This document shows, piece by piece, positions 38,201 to 48,883 of a stretch of 64,000 nt of DNA. The position numbers were made by a program, and so were the translations under genes. The stretch is from Macrostomum hystrix (Eukaryota; Platyhelminthes; Macrostomidae): positions 4,806,001 to 4,870,000 of the forward strand of contig CATNEN010000034.1 of assembly GCA_950097015.1 (NCBI GenBank). The letters run 5' to 3'. Position 1 is the first letter of the stretch, and the number at the start of each line of letters is the position of its first letter. The notes under the pieces are model-generated. The model was not told where the DNA came from. It saw nothing but the letters and a program-made list of their open reading frames with translations, and did no database searches.

Positions 38201-39682
38201 CTTTCAAACCCTACTCAGAACCTTCAAACCCTGCTCAGAACCTTCAAACCCTACCCAGAAACTCCAAACCCTACTCACAACCTTCAAACCCTACTCAGAA
38301 CCTTCAAACCCTACCCAGAACCTTCAAACCCTACTCAGAACCTTCAAACCCTGCTCAGAACCTTCAAACCCTACCCAGAAACTCCAAACCCTACTCAAAA
38401 CCTTCAAACCCTACTCAGAACCTTCAAACCCTACCCAGAACCTTCAAACCCTGCTCAGAACCTTCAAACCCTACCCAGAAACTCCAAACCCTACTGACAA
38501 CCTTCAAACCCTACTCACAACCTTCAAACCCTACTCAGAACCTTCAAACCCTGCTCAGAACCTTCAAACCCTGCTCAGAACCTTCAAACCCTACTCAGAA
38601 CCTTCAAACCCTACTCAGAACCTTCAAGCCCTACATAGACCCTTAAAACAATACTCAGACTCTTCTCAGACCCGAAATGTTTTTAAAACATGAATAACTT
38701 CCTCACGCCTTTCTTTTTCAAGTCTTGAAAGTCCTGGGAACTAAAAAATAAAAATTTAAACATACCTCTAAAGTCCACATCCCTGAACTTTCTCACCTTG
38801 CCACCGCAGTTTAATAGCAATGTTTCCCGTACTCCCAAGATCAAGTAGTCGAAGATTTTTCTAAAGATTGAAAAACGACGGCACGCAAAGTTCAATGATG
38901 AAACTAGAAAGCCAATTTTTTGCAATTGTTGAAAAGTTTTAGCGAAATCATTGATTTATCTATAAAAAGTTTGAATTGCTTGCGTGTTGAGTCCAACCCA
39001 ATTTGATTTGACCTTCGCATTTCGTTCAATTCCATAGGACTCAAAGTCGAGCTCAGATAAGAGACGCGAAAATAAGCGGCGGCTGCGCACCAAAGTCACC
39101 AAGATGGTTCTGGTCGTGACGTCACTGTACGGCATCTGCTGGTTCCCGACGGAGCTAATCAACTTCTGGTACAACGGGCTTCGCGACACCTTCCCGTTCA
39201 ACGGAGCGATGCTGGTGTTCAAGATCAGCGCCACCGCTCTGCACTATGCCTCCTGCTGCGTGAATCCCATTGTGTACTCAATGCTGAGCGGCTCATTCAA
39301 GGCTGCCATTGCGAAACAGTTCCCAACATTTGGACGACGCCTTGGCGGCGGCGGCGACGCGGGAGTCGGCGGTACTGCCGGAGGCGGCCTTGTCGGAGCA
39401 GGCGCCGGCGGGGCCAACGGCGGCCGGCATCGACGATGCACCGACAATGACATCGATGCAATTGACGAAGACAGTAATTCGCCAGCTCGTCAGCCACTGG
39501 CAGGCGGAGTGGACACGATGACCGTCTCGGGCGGCAAGCGCAACCGGCCAGCAGCAGCGGACGATGCGGCTGCCGAGGACGGAGGAGAAGTGCCATCGGC
39601 CAGCCTGAAACTGCTTGACAACGCAGACACATTGGCGGACAGTGCTGGCGATTACCCGCACTGTGAGATCACCGCTCTGTGA
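26231..39682 (+). CDS. Rhodopsin-class neuropeptide-type GPCR
   Basis: Four exons, 26231-26575, 30368-30500, 34628-34827 and 39038-39682, give 440 residues with consistent phases (0, 1, 0). N53 (1.50), LAITD with D80 (2.50), W100, C107 (3.25), C184 in extracellular loop 2, CWFP with P263 (6.50) and NPIVY 302-306 (7.49-7.53) define all seven helices. Sequons lie at N20 and N25, with another at N175. Arg132 stands exactly 25 residues after C107, so it is R3.50, but the motif reads GSRF, not (E/D)RY. Intracellular loop 3 is basic (RRENKRRLR). The tail is Gly-rich then acidic and ends EITAL, a class I PDZ-ligand pattern. The general pattern resembles invertebrate peptide receptors (allatostatin A/galanin/kisspeptin-like); the ligand is unknown. 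The ATG lies 10 bases after a CTTAACAG acceptor. Confidence 0.93.
27060..27835. repeat. GACAGA/GATAAG microsatellite in GPCR intron 1
   Basis: Words GAGAGACAGAAAGACAG and GCAGATAAGGCAGAGAGAC repeat irregularly. It is related to the GACAGAGA blocks upstream of the gene. Confidence 0.95.
28500..28730. repeat. GATTAGATGA-type short tandem repeat (GPCR intron 1)
   Basis: Degenerate GAGATTAGATGAGATTAGAG units. The rest of intron 1 between 27840 and 29220 contains nothing recognised. Confidence 0.8.
29225..29580 (-). repeat. ~117-bp direct duplication next to dispersed repeat R1, copy 2
   Basis: Two near-identical copies contain GCCTTCTTCAGGTCTTCAGC and GGGAGAGACCACGGGGAT. Immediately right, CCCAAACCGAATGACCGATT at about 29461 is the reverse complement of part of R1 copy 1 (25495-25540). 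The remainder to 30367 holds nothing recognised. Confidence 0.75.
30505..32490. repeat. 20-bp minisatellite, about 99 copies (GPCR intron 2)
   Basis: Unit CTGTTTATCTCAAAGCTTAT, with CTG/CCG and CAAAG/CATAG/CATCG variants and TTAA in place of TTAT. It starts five bases after the exon 2 donor. It is the largest array in the window, and its variants are arranged in higher-order blocks. Confidence 0.98.
32640..34370. other. Remainder of GPCR intron 2, no gene recognised
   Basis: Mixed sequence with short ORFs. 33600-33900 is GC-richer and contains GATTGGCGGGAGG (about 33729) and CAGCCAATCAGG (about 33791), CCAAT-type words that could be promoter-like. No transcript structure can be proposed. Confidence 0.3.
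34389..34550 (+). repeat. Dispersed repeat family R1, copy 3
   Basis: Sequence from GAACCAACATGGAGTCGCC to GATCGTAAAGGGCGATA is similar to 25331-25480 in the same orientation. It ends about 80 bases before GPCR exon 3. Confidence 0.75.
35135..36475. repeat. 26-28-bp G-rich minisatellite, about 48 copies (GPCR intron 3)
   Basis: The unit contains AGGCACAGGGTTTGGGGTGT plus GTCACTTT or GTCAATTT. Rare variants (AAGGTTTGGGTGTG at about 35666 and 36027) recur about 360 bp apart, indicating block duplication. Confidence 0.97.
36660..36860 (-). mobile_element. tRNA-derived SINE fragment, minus orientation
   Basis: On the minus strand it reads GGCGAGGCCACATTTATTT, the CCGCAGCCGCGTAGAGAAGG block, CAATTTACGCCCTTGA, CCAAGGCACAGTGAGAGTGT and GATGAGAAAGTCAGGGCAG, ending in GT-rich sequence. 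The same blocks in plus orientation form the SINE at 41005-41215. It lies in GPCR intron 3. The 82-codon plus-strand ORF at 36548-36796 is explained by this element. Confidence 0.8.
36865..37075 (+). repeat. GAGCTCGAGTCCCT array between inverted SINE arms
   Basis: Ten copies of GAGCTCGAGTCC are spaced by CTGAGCTC words. The last copy is GAGCTCGATTCC and runs straight into the plus-oriented SINE segment CGCGGCGAGGCCACATT. The unit equals the SINE's tRNA T-arm (box B) region. Confidence 0.88.
37069..37125 (+). mobile_element. tRNA-derived SINE fragment, plus orientation
   Basis: CTCGATTCCGCGGCGAGGCC is followed by ACATTTATTTTAGCCGCAGC and CGCGTAGAGAAGGCTTG. Bases 37076-37122 pair with 36814-36860 with only two mismatches in 47, giving a fold-back structure. 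A four-copy GATTGGGAGTGTCCT repeat follows at about 37140-37205. Confidence 0.8.
37650..38640. repeat. 20-bp minisatellite, about 49 copies (GPCR intron 3)
   Basis: Unit CCTACTCAGAACCTTCAAAC, with CCCAGAAACTCC, GCTCAGAA and CTCACAA variants in a recurring order. The region 38640-39037 before exon 4 contains no further repeat. Confidence 0.97.
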
Positions 39683-39869
39683 CTTCACCGCTCGCTTGGT
39701 CTTGTGGCTTTTGGCACTTCTACAAAATAGGCCACATAATTAGTTGCTATTCTTACTGCATACGCCACGCCGTGTTTGCTAACTCTAAAGTAAATCGCTT
39801 CAAAGGTAGGATGTTTAGTCGCGTCATACAAATACCCTACTATTTTAGTTACCGAGCTTAGTGCCCACC

Positions 39870-40615
39870 ACGACTGCAGTTTGTCACTCGCTCTACCCTC
39901 CTCTGCTGCAGTTTGTCACTCGCTCTACCCTCCTCTGCTGCAGTTTGTCACCCGCTCTACCCTCCTCTGCTGCAGTCTGTCACTCGCTCTACCCAGCTCC
40001 TCTGCTGCAGTTTGTCACTCGCTCTACCCAGCTCCTCTGCTGCAGTTTGTCACTCGCTCTACCCAGCTCCTCTGCTGCAGATTGTCACTCGCTCTACCCT
40101 CCTCTGCTGCAGTTTTTCACTCGCTCTACCCTTCTCTGCTGCAGTCTGTCACTCGCTCTACCCTCCTCTGCTGCAGTCTGTCACTCGCTCTACCCTCCTC
40201 TGCTGCAGTCTGTCACTCGCTCTACCCTCCTCTGCTGCAGTCTGTCACTCGCTCTACCCTTCTCTGCTGCAGTCTGTCACTCGCTCTACCCTCCTCTGCT
40301 GCAGTCTGTCACTCGCTCTACCCTCCTCTGCTGCAGTCTGTCACTCGCTCTACCCTTCTCTGCTGCAGTCTGTCACTCGCTCTACCCTCCTCTGCTGCAG
40401 TTTGTCACTCGCTCTACCCTCCTCTGCTGCAGTTTGTCACTCGCTCTACCCTCCTCTGCTGCAGTCTGTCACTCGCTCTACCCAGCTCCTCTGCTGCAGT
40501 TTGTCACTCGCTCTACCCAGCTCCTCTGCTGCAGTTTGTCACTCGCTCTACCCAGCTCCTCTGCTGCAGATTGTCACTCGCTCTACCCTCCTCTGCTGCA
40601 GTCTGTCACTCGCTG
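39870..40615. repeat. 32/35-bp minisatellite downstream of the GPCR stop
   Basis: The unit contains CTGCTGCAGTCTGTCACTCG followed by CTCTACCCTCCT (or CTCTACCCAGCTCCT). About 24 copies begin about 190 bases after the TGA. A four-unit block from about 39970 recurs at about 40460. If the AATAAA at 40754-40759 ends the GPCR transcript, the array is transcribed as 3' UTR. Confidence 0.95.
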
Positions 40616-40753
40616 CACAAAACCTAGTCGTGTATTTAACAAATCAATACTTTGTTTATAAGTTGTTTTTTGAACTGGTCGATAATCAATAACTTCTCAG
40701 AGCTTATTCTGTTCTCATCCGAGCCGTCCATTAGATATTTTTTTAGATGTCTA

Positions 40754-40759
40754 AATAAA
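40754..40759 (+). terminator. Candidate poly(A) signal for the GPCR gene
   Basis: This is the first AATAAA noted after the GPCR stop, beyond the 32/35-bp array. Its use is unproven. Confidence 0.3.
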
Positions 40760-41004
40760 TTCATACTTTTATTTATGCTAGCATTCGTGACTTCGTTGTC
40801 TCAGTAAATCTGAAGCAAATCATTGTTCTTTTATGAGACAGTATGCACAAAGTGATTTTTCGCCGTTTTATAATGTCAAGCATCGTTGTTCTTGTAAATC
40901 GAAGCGTTTTTCGTAGTTATTCTCAATTAACACACGTTTGTATTTCTATCGACAAAAGACTATTCGAAGACATAATTTAGCCCATTCACTCTCGTGTCTG
41001 CATA

Positions 41005-41215
41005 GGTGTTGAGTGGCAGAGCGGTGTAACACGTTAGCCTCTCACACCAAGGTCCCTAGCTCGATTCCGCGGCGAGGACCAAACTCCCCTAAACTCAATT
41101 TACGCCCTTGAAGGCCAACCTCCAAGGCACAGTGAGAGTGTACACTGCCGGACGATGAGAAAGTCAGGGCAGATGTACACACTTGTGTGAGCGTGTGCGC
41201 AATATAAATTGTTTT
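41005..41215 (+). mobile_element. tRNA-Val-like SINE
   Basis: The head GAGTGGCAGAGCGGTGTAAC, ACGTTAGCCTCTCACACC, AAGGTCCCTAGCTCGATTCC resembles tRNA-Val(CAC): box A, the CACGTT.GCCT word, the CAC anticodon region and box B are all discernible. The body contains AATTTACGCCCTTGAAGG, CAAGGCACAGTGAGAGTGTA and GATGAGAAAGTCAGGGCAGA and ends in GTGTG-type sequence. It matches the fragments at 36660-36860 and 37069-37125. The flanking stretch 41220-41880 is AT-rich with nothing recognised. Confidence 0.82.
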
Positions 41216-41894
41216 ATTCAGGTTAAAATGGAATCCGTTAAGGGTGATACGAGCTCGTAGAATTACAGTTTAATCTGTTCAATTTTAGTGTAACCAATAT
41301 AGTTTTGTGTTGTTGCACATTCTTTATTAAATATAGTAGTTATATGTTAACATTGTTCGATACATTACGTTAAAAGATAACCATTAATTAAAGCACATTT
41401 CGATCAATAAAGTACATGCGAGCTATATGCTATTAATATTAATAAATTAAAGTATGCTTTATCTTGTCTGCATCATCATTAATGAACTGAACAGACTGTG
41501 ACTGGCATCTCTACTGCTAGGTTTTTTTAAGCAGAAACCGATTATATCTAATGCTACGAGCTAACACAGCAACATTCATTTACATAGCGATGACAGATTC
41601 CGGTTCAGGTTGAAGTACATCAGTTGCTTTCCCTATCAAACTGGACTGCTAGACTATGCACGTTTTAGAGTTTAGAAGGGAGCTGTGGCCCCTTACCAAC
41701 AGGCGATAACTGCACGACAGCTTTTTAATGCTACGCTCGTAATAAAAATATGTAAATAGCTCGTGGTTATCTTGTTGTAGCAGCCGTCCTATCCTCTGAA
41801 ATGCTTAGATTAAACTCCATCAATTAATGTAGGACTTCGCGAACAATAATGCATTCCGTCAATGCTTTCTTTAACAACTGATGATTGTTTTATC

Positions 41895-42745
41895 TATAGA
41901 CCTAGCTGCGATTCTAGCTGCAGTTCCTGCTGCGATTCTAGCTGCAGTTCCTGCTGCAATTCTAGCTGCAGTTCCTGCTGCGATTCTAGCTGCAGTTCCT
42001 GCTGCGATTCTAGCTGCAGTTCCTGCTGCGATTCTAGATGCAGTTCCTGCTGCGATTCTAGGTGCAGTTCCTGCTGCGATTCTAGCTGCAGTTCCTGCTG
42101 CGATTCTAGATGCAGTTCCTGCTGCGATTCTAGCTGCAGTTCCTGCTGCGATTCTAGCTGCAGTTCCTGCTGCGATTCTAGCTACAGTTCCTGCTGCGAT
42201 TCTAGCTGCAGTTCCTGCTGCGATTCTAGCTGCAGTTCCTGCTGCGATTCTAGCTACAGTTCCTGCTGCGATTCTAGATGCAGTTCCTGCTGCGATTCTA
42301 GCTGCAGTTCCTGCTGCGATTCTAGCTACAGTTCCTGCTGCGATTCTAGCTGCAGTTCCTGCTGCGATTCTAGCTACAGTTCCTGCTGCGATTCTAGATG
42401 CAGTTCCTGCTGCGATTCTAGGTGCAGTTCCTGCTGCGATTCTAGCTGCAGTTCCTGCTGCGATTCTAGCTGCAGTTCCTGCTACACTTCTAGCTGCAGT
42501 TCCTGCTGCGATTCTAGCTACGGTTCCTGCTGCGATTCTAGATACAGTTCCTGCTGCGATTCTAGCTGCAGTTCCTGCTGCGATTCTAGCTACAGTTCCT
42601 GCTGCGATTCTAGCTGCAGTTCCTGCTGCGATTCTAGCTGCAGTTCCTGCTGCGATTCTAGCTACAGTTCCTGCTGCGATTCTAGCTACAGTTCCTGCTG
42701 CGATTCTAGCTGCAGTTCCTGCTGCGATTCTAGCTACTGTCTAAA
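41895..42745. repeat. 24-bp minisatellite, about 35 copies
   Basis: The unit contains GCTGCAGTTCCTGCTGCGAT plus TCTA, with GCTACAG, GATGCAG and GGTGCAG variants. Its period is a multiple of three, so two overlapping ORFs (CDSSCSSC and AAILAAVP repeats) stay open. With neither a conserved start nor synonymous drift, they are not called genes. Confidence 0.95.
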
Positions 42746-43000
42746 TAGTCGACACTGCAGCCAGAAAAATTAGAATGCTAAATCTTAGGCGAAAATTCGC
42801 CTAGTCATGCTGCTGCACAAGCTCTGATTTATTACCAGTTTGCCCTGTTGCTATGGCGGCTGCAGTGCTCATAAAATTCTAGCCTCTGCCATGGGTAAGA
42901 CAGACTGAGTGGCATTGTTTTTGTCGTCTAAAGGAATCTTAAACCGGATGTTAATCACTGAATATAAATGGGAGAACAGTGATTGATTGTCGGCTTCGCA

Positions 43001-43036
43001 CACACACACACACACGCACACACACACACACACACA
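43001..43036. repeat. (CA)n microsatellite
   Basis: About 17 CA dinucleotides interrupted once by CG. Confidence 0.95.
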
Positions 43037-43261
43037 ATCACTGCAGTCTACATTTAGTTTTGCCACAGCAAACACTGTCTCTCTGTGTGTTGTAGAACCG
43101 AGATAAAGCAACAATGAAACAGGAATACCTGTATCAATACGCGGAGACTTAGAGTAGGAAAATATAGATCGATGGCTTTAATCCAGGCCACAATTAAACC
43201 CACAGGCGGCAGCGTGGTGAGGCTTGTGAACGGTATAGATGTTGGCATGTTGGTTCCGGTA

Positions 43262-43500
43262 ACCCGTAAAGGGTTTCCAACCCGTAAAGGGTTTCCAACC
43301 CGTAAAGGGTTTCCAACCCGTAAAGGGTGAATGGTGAGGTTTGTGAATGGTGAGGTTTGTGAATGGTGAGGTTTGTGAATGGTGAGGTTTGTGAATGGTG
43401 AGGTTTTTGAATGGTGAGGTTTGTGAATAGTGAGGTTTGTGAATGGTGAGGTTTGTGAATGGTAAGGTTTGTGAATGGTGAGGTTTGTGAATCATGGGTT
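43262..43500. repeat. Two adjacent short arrays: CCCGTAAAGGGTTTCCAA and GTGAATGGTGAGGTTT
   Basis: Four 18-bp units are followed by about 11 units of 16 bp. Sequence 43505-44430 to the right has only short ORFs and no recognised family. Confidence 0.92.
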
Positions 43501-44439
43501 ATGTGAAGGGTGAGTTTTTTCATGTGAAATTCTTGCAGTATATTTTAATAGAAGTATGTCTACTAATCTGTCTGTTTGTTTGTTAAGTTAAAGTTGTTTT
43601 TAAAAACTTTGTGTCACAGAAAGCAAAGCACAGCTTTCCGATTGTCGGTGGCATATAATATCAATCTTTCTTTAGATTGAATAATTGAATAGCTTGAATC
43701 TCACTAAAGACAGAGGGTTGATCTGTTTGAGGCTTTGGGAAATGACTCATAAAGGTAGTTATAAAAGGTTGCTCTCAAGAGGAAGTCTGGGGATTCTGGG
43801 CCAAACCTTCTCATGCACCGTAAATGCAAATTCGAGTCAGATTGGGTTGGGGACGACGCGCCCTCCGGCTGACCCCGCGATCGAATAAAATCCTGCCAAG
43901 CGTTTTCTATTTTGATTTACGACAGCCGCCCCAGCATTCGGCTCTGTCGGCCCGATGAAGAGAAATCGTTGGGCGACTGGAGGAAGAAGAATGCAAACTA
44001 TATATGCGCAAGAATAAATCACTCCTTGACCACTTTCGCCGGGATATTTCATTCTCGCCCGCCAAATCAAACGGGCGCGCAGAGCCGAATTCTTTCGACT
44101 TATTTTTATCCTCGAATTTATCCTGTCGGTGCTGGCTCCACCGAGAATTCCGGAAATTAATCACCCTGGTTTTCTTTTTTGGACAAGATTGAGTGGAAAA
44201 TTCATCCGTTTTTTTAATAAACATCGATGCTAAACCTTTTCCTGAATCAGACGTCACTGCATGTAGCTGATCAGCCATAGAAGGCATTTCCGGTCTAAAC
44301 TTTTCAGAAGATCAAAAATAGCATTCAGATAATGAAAATGAAAAGCAAATGAGACTATTGGAATTAAAATGGATCGCGATAGTCTAATCGGTCAATCAGT
44401 CAATTAAGAATGGGAGAGGATTCTGCCAAATCCCAGGCT

Positions 44440-44790
44440 TCTCTGCCGGTGCAGCGGCGGCAATAGCGTTGGCTCACGCATGCCTTTAAGAGGCTCGGAC
44501 GACGCCCAGGCGACGTGGCGTCGAAGTGGACCCCAGCTGAAGGCTTAGAGAGGCCGCGGGGAAGTCGCGACAGCCAGCCCGGGCCACCCGCCCGCGGCTA
44601 TTTAGAACGCTGAGAGCCTTGTCTAATCGTCATCAATATAGGAAAGATTGGGTGGGAGAGAGAAATGGAAGGGTTAGAGAGGCTATTGTCAGTAAAGCGG
44701 GTTAGCTGACTCTCCTGCAGCCAGACAGTCAGGCTCAGCCGGTTTCGCACTGGTTCGCACTCTCTGGCGCCAAATTGTTAAAAAATTCAC
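44440..44790. other. Local GC-rich island, no gene recognised
   Basis: CpG-containing sequence (GCAGCGGCGGCAATAG, GACGACGCCCAGGCGACG, CCCGCCCGCGGCTATTTAG) stands out from AT-rich flanks. It could be a promoter of an unseen transcript. No ORF of note begins nearby. Confidence 0.3.
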
Positions 44791-45109
44791 CGTCAGACCC
44801 CATGTCCCTCCGTTTTGATTCTCTGCCATAAACCAGTAGTCTAAACAACATCAGTGCCGGCGGGATTGCCTGGAATCTATCAATTGTCAAGCACACTGCT
44901 GCCGATCTTAATATGGCTAAATCACATGCGCTTGTCTTGTCTGAACACTAGAACCTCTATGGCGAACCTCATAATGTTTTTATGAATTTTAAACGATCTC
45001 GATCCACCCAATTACTAAATTTTAATCATTTAACACAGAGAATGCAAGCCAAGACTGTTTTTTCGCTAGGGATTTCGAAAAATTTGAAACTGACAATTAG
45101 GAAGCATTT

Positions 45110-45612
45110 GGAAACCCTTCTCGGGGTTGGGAAACCCTTCACGGGGGTTGGAATCCCATCACGGAGGTTGGAAAGCATTTACGAGGAGTTTGAAACCATT
45201 CTCGGGGAGTTGGAAACCATTCACGGGGAGTTGGAAAACCTTCACGGGGGTTGGAAACCATACACGGGGGTTGGAAAGCATTCACGAGGAGTTGAAAACC
45301 CTTCATCGGGTTGGAAACCATTCACGGGGAGTTGGAAAACCTTCACGGGGGTTGGAAAGCATTCACGAGGAGTTTGAAACCATTCTCGGGGAGTTGGAAA
45401 CCATTCACGGGGGTTGGAAAGCATTCACGGGGAGTTGGAAACCATTCTCGGGGAGTTGGAAACCATTCACGGGGGTTGGAAAGCATTCACGGGGAGTTGG
45501 AAAACCTTCACGGGAGTTGGAAAGCATTCACGAGGAGTTGGAAACCATTCACCGGAGTTTGAAACCATTCACGGGGGTTGGAAACCATTCACGGGGGTTG
45601 GAAACCCTCATG
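45110..45612. repeat. ~20-bp GGAAACCATTCACGGGGGTT minisatellite, about 25 copies
   Basis: Units vary between ACCATTCACGG, AGCATTCACGA and ACCTTCACGGG. The ORFs in all plus frames are repeat-derived. Sequence 45620-46440 to the right shows nothing recognised. Confidence 0.94.
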
Positions 45613-46444
45613 GTAGCCTGTTAGTCTCATGACTTCCTTAAAACTCTTCCAGAAGCCCTCCTGTTTTTCAAGCCCTTTCTCCGCAGTCATATTCAAACTC
45701 CTATTTTACTTGAATCACTGTTCAGTTCTTTTCAGCCGATTTCAGTTCCTACTCCGGACTCAGCTCCGGACTCAAAACGGCGCACCTTTCCTGCTCTTCA
45801 GGTGTTTCCATTCTCATGTACCCATCACCTTCCTTCTTCGTAACTGGAGGCAAGAGCTACAAATATTCCATTTCGATTCCACATGACTGGATCGAAGATG
45901 GCGGCACCCTACGAGGCTGTCTAGCTGGCAAGATGTTCCACCGCTTAAAAAACTAACAAGGATCTATGCAGTGCTTCCTTACCCAAGGAAGATAATGAGT
46001 CGGATGAGAATTTTTCCCACTATCTACTTGTACTTTTGTCTAAAATTGCGTATCACGGCTTGCAGAACTTTTACCATTCTGGCAGGTCGCTTCGCTTGCT
46101 TGAGTGGCAAGTCGAGTCAATTAGAGATAAAGTATTGGAAAGTACGCTTAGCCAGGAAACAAAAAACATAAATGTAGCACCAGCAATATGCGCTTTCTAA
46201 TTAGCAAGGCAAACAACTTAGGTGCAAAGTTTCTCGATGCAAACTGGGTTGCCTTCCACCAGCCCTTACTTTGGCATAGGAGATGAGACTACGAAGCATC
46301 ACGTCACGTTTCTTACCTCATTGAAGTGCGTTGCTGGCACCGCGGCCAGACTCAATAAGCACCATGAAGCTCCACCAAGACCACCAAAACTAAAAAAGTA
46401 CACTGACAACCACTACCAGCCATTCTAGTCCCGCTATCACACGT

Positions 46445-46905
46445 CGGCTGGCAAACGTCGTCTGGCAAACGTCGTCTGGCAAACGTCATCTGTCAAACGT
46501 CGTCTGGCAAACGTCGTCTGGCAAACATCGTCTGGCAAACGTCGTCTGGCAAACGTCATCTGTCAAACGTCGTCTGGCAAACGTCGTCTGGCAAACGTCG
46601 TCTGGCAAACGTCATCTGTCAAACGTCGTCTGGCAAACGTCGTCTGTCAAACGTCATCTGTCAAACGTCGTCTAGAAAACGTCATCTGGCAAACGTCGTC
46701 TGGCAAACATCGTCTGGCAAGCGTCGTCTGGCAAACGTCATCTGTCAAACGTCGTCTGTCAAACGTCATCTGTCAAACGTCGTCTGGCAAACGTCATCTG
46801 TCAAACGTCGTCTGGCAAACGTCGTCTGTCAAACGTCGTCTGGCAAACAACGGCTGGTAAATGTCGGTTGGCAAACGACGGCTGGCAAAAGTCCTGCTGG
46901 CAAAC
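46445..46905. repeat. 14-bp AAACGTCGTCTGGC minisatellite, about 32 copies
   Basis: Variants are CGTCATCTGTC and CATCGTCTGGC. The array decays at its right end into AACGACGGCTGGC. Sequence 46910-47415 holds nothing recognised. Confidence 0.95.
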
Positions 46906-47419
46906 TCCGCTATCCCCAAGTTTAAAAGTACGCTCTGTAACCTTCGCAACCGACTTGAAAAGTACATTCTGTGACCTTCGCTACGAACTTTAAAAGCACA
47001 CTTTGACCACCTCAGAATTAAACAGTTTATTTTATATTCTTACTTAGTATAAGGATCACTGAAATTTTGAATTTATGAAGACAAATAGAGGCAAGAATAA
47101 ATCTGAAATGGAGAAGCATGGAGTTGGAAAAGCATAAGTAAACAATAATGGGACAGCTAATCAAATAAACTTTCATATCAAAGAATCTCAAAGAAGCATG
47201 TCTAGAATATAGGAATGGATTTTGCATATGACTAAACCTGGTATAGAAAACATGGTGCACGGCCTCAATTTACAGTCTTGATTAGATGCAATGGCCTTTG
47301 TACGGAAACTGGGCGAGATGAATACTATCACAAGGTCAATCAAGTTTAAGACTTTTATGCAGAATATACCAAATAAGGAATGAAAAAAAACACTAAGATC
47401 AGTTGCTTAATTAGAGGAA

Positions 47420-48128
47420 GAGGTCATGACCAAAGTTGACCAAAGTGTCACAGACTCAGAGGAAGAGGTCATGACCAAAGTTGACCAAAGTGTCACAGAC
47501 TCAGAGGAAGAGGTCATGACCAAAGTTGACCAAAGTGTCACAGACTCAGAGGAAGAGGTCATGACCAAAGTGTCACGGACTCAGAGGAAGAGGTCATGAC
47601 CAAAGTGTCACAGACTCAGAGGAAGAGGTTATGACCAAAGTGTCATGGACTCAGAGGAAGAGGTCATGACCAAAGTGTCACAGACTCAGAGGAAGAGGTT
47701 ATGACCAAAGTGTCACGGACTCAGAGGAAGAGGTCATGACCAAAGTGTCACAGACTCAGAGGAAGAGGTCATGACCAAAGTGTCACAGACTCAAAGGAAG
47801 AGGTCATGACCAAAGTGTCACAGACTCAGAGGAAGAGGTCATGACCAAAGTGTCACAGACTCAGAGGAAGAGGTCATGACCAAAGTGTCACAGACTCAGA
47901 GGAAGAGGTCATGACCAAAGTGTCACAGACTCAGAGGAAGAGGTCATGACCAAAGTGTCACAGACTCAGAGGAAGAGGTCATGACCAAAGTGTCACAGAC
48001 TCAGAGGAAGAGGTTATGACCAAAGTGTCACGGACTCAGAGGAAGAGGTCATGACCAAAGTGTCACAGACTCAGAGGAAGAGGTCATGACCAAAGTGTCA
48101 CAGACTCAAAGGAAGAGGTCATGACCTG
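47420..48128. repeat. 35-bp minisatellite, about 20 copies
   Basis: The unit contains CAGAGGAAGAGGTCATGACC followed by AAAGTGTCACAGACT. The first three copies carry an extra TGACCAAAGT and three others have GGTTATGACC. It is the last large tandem array before the repeat-poor right part of the window. Confidence 0.96.
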
Positions 48129-48883
48129 CGTTAAGACAGATTCTTGACAACATCTCATTTAAATTTTTTGGTAGAAAATCAAAGTGCAATAATTAAGCAG
48201 TTCAATTTAATTTAAAATCTTAGTTTTAGTGATCATAGTTACAGTCAAGTTCATAGCTCATTGTTTCCTTGTAAAGCAAATGTATAAGCTCGACAAAGAA
48301 GGAAAAAACTGAATTTCAGATATTTCATCCGCGAGAACAGAAGATGTTGCCAGCAGGTTAAGAAGAGGTTTAGAAGGCCCTCATAATGCACACCTGATGC
48401 CAACTAACAACGCCGAGAAAGATAGGTGCCCTACAGTATTAATTGGGGATCTATGTCTGCAAGAATTAATTATGCTCGCATGCTTATTTGCACCTGGCAT
48501 GGGTTCTAAATAGAATGAATCGGGGGGAGCAGAATGAAAAGGGGAGTACGACCAAGACTTTTCGACACGAGTGGCATTTAGTTTGAAAGCGCTCTCATGG
48601 CTTGCTCAAATTTGACTCGTTTACCATAGACAAACTGACACAGCGTTTAACATAGACTACGAATTTGTTATAATTCGTAGACTGCTTCTACCATAGACAA
48701 TTGATTTGGAGCGACGCTAAATGAGAACGAAAACAACCAAGGCAAAATTTCTATGGCACAATTTAGTACATCAGTCCCCATAAATATTGGGAATCAGTTT
48801 CTTGTGCCATATATACGAGGCACATAGACGTATGTCTCGTTGGCTCGTAGACGCATGATTCTCTACTTAATTATTCTCTGACG

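Noticed and set aside
39244-39688. Minus-strand ORFs of up to 131 codons
   Set aside because: They are antisense to the last GPCR exon and open because of its GC-rich codon usage.
41005-41080. Functional tRNA-Val gene
   Set aside because: The arms are degenerate and it is fused to a SINE body found elsewhere in the window.
41862-42773. 303-codon Cys/Ser-rich ORF resembling a keratin-associated or metallothionein-like repeat protein
   Set aside because: It is a 24-bp array also open as AAILAAVP in another frame. Variation between copies is not concentrated at third codon positions.
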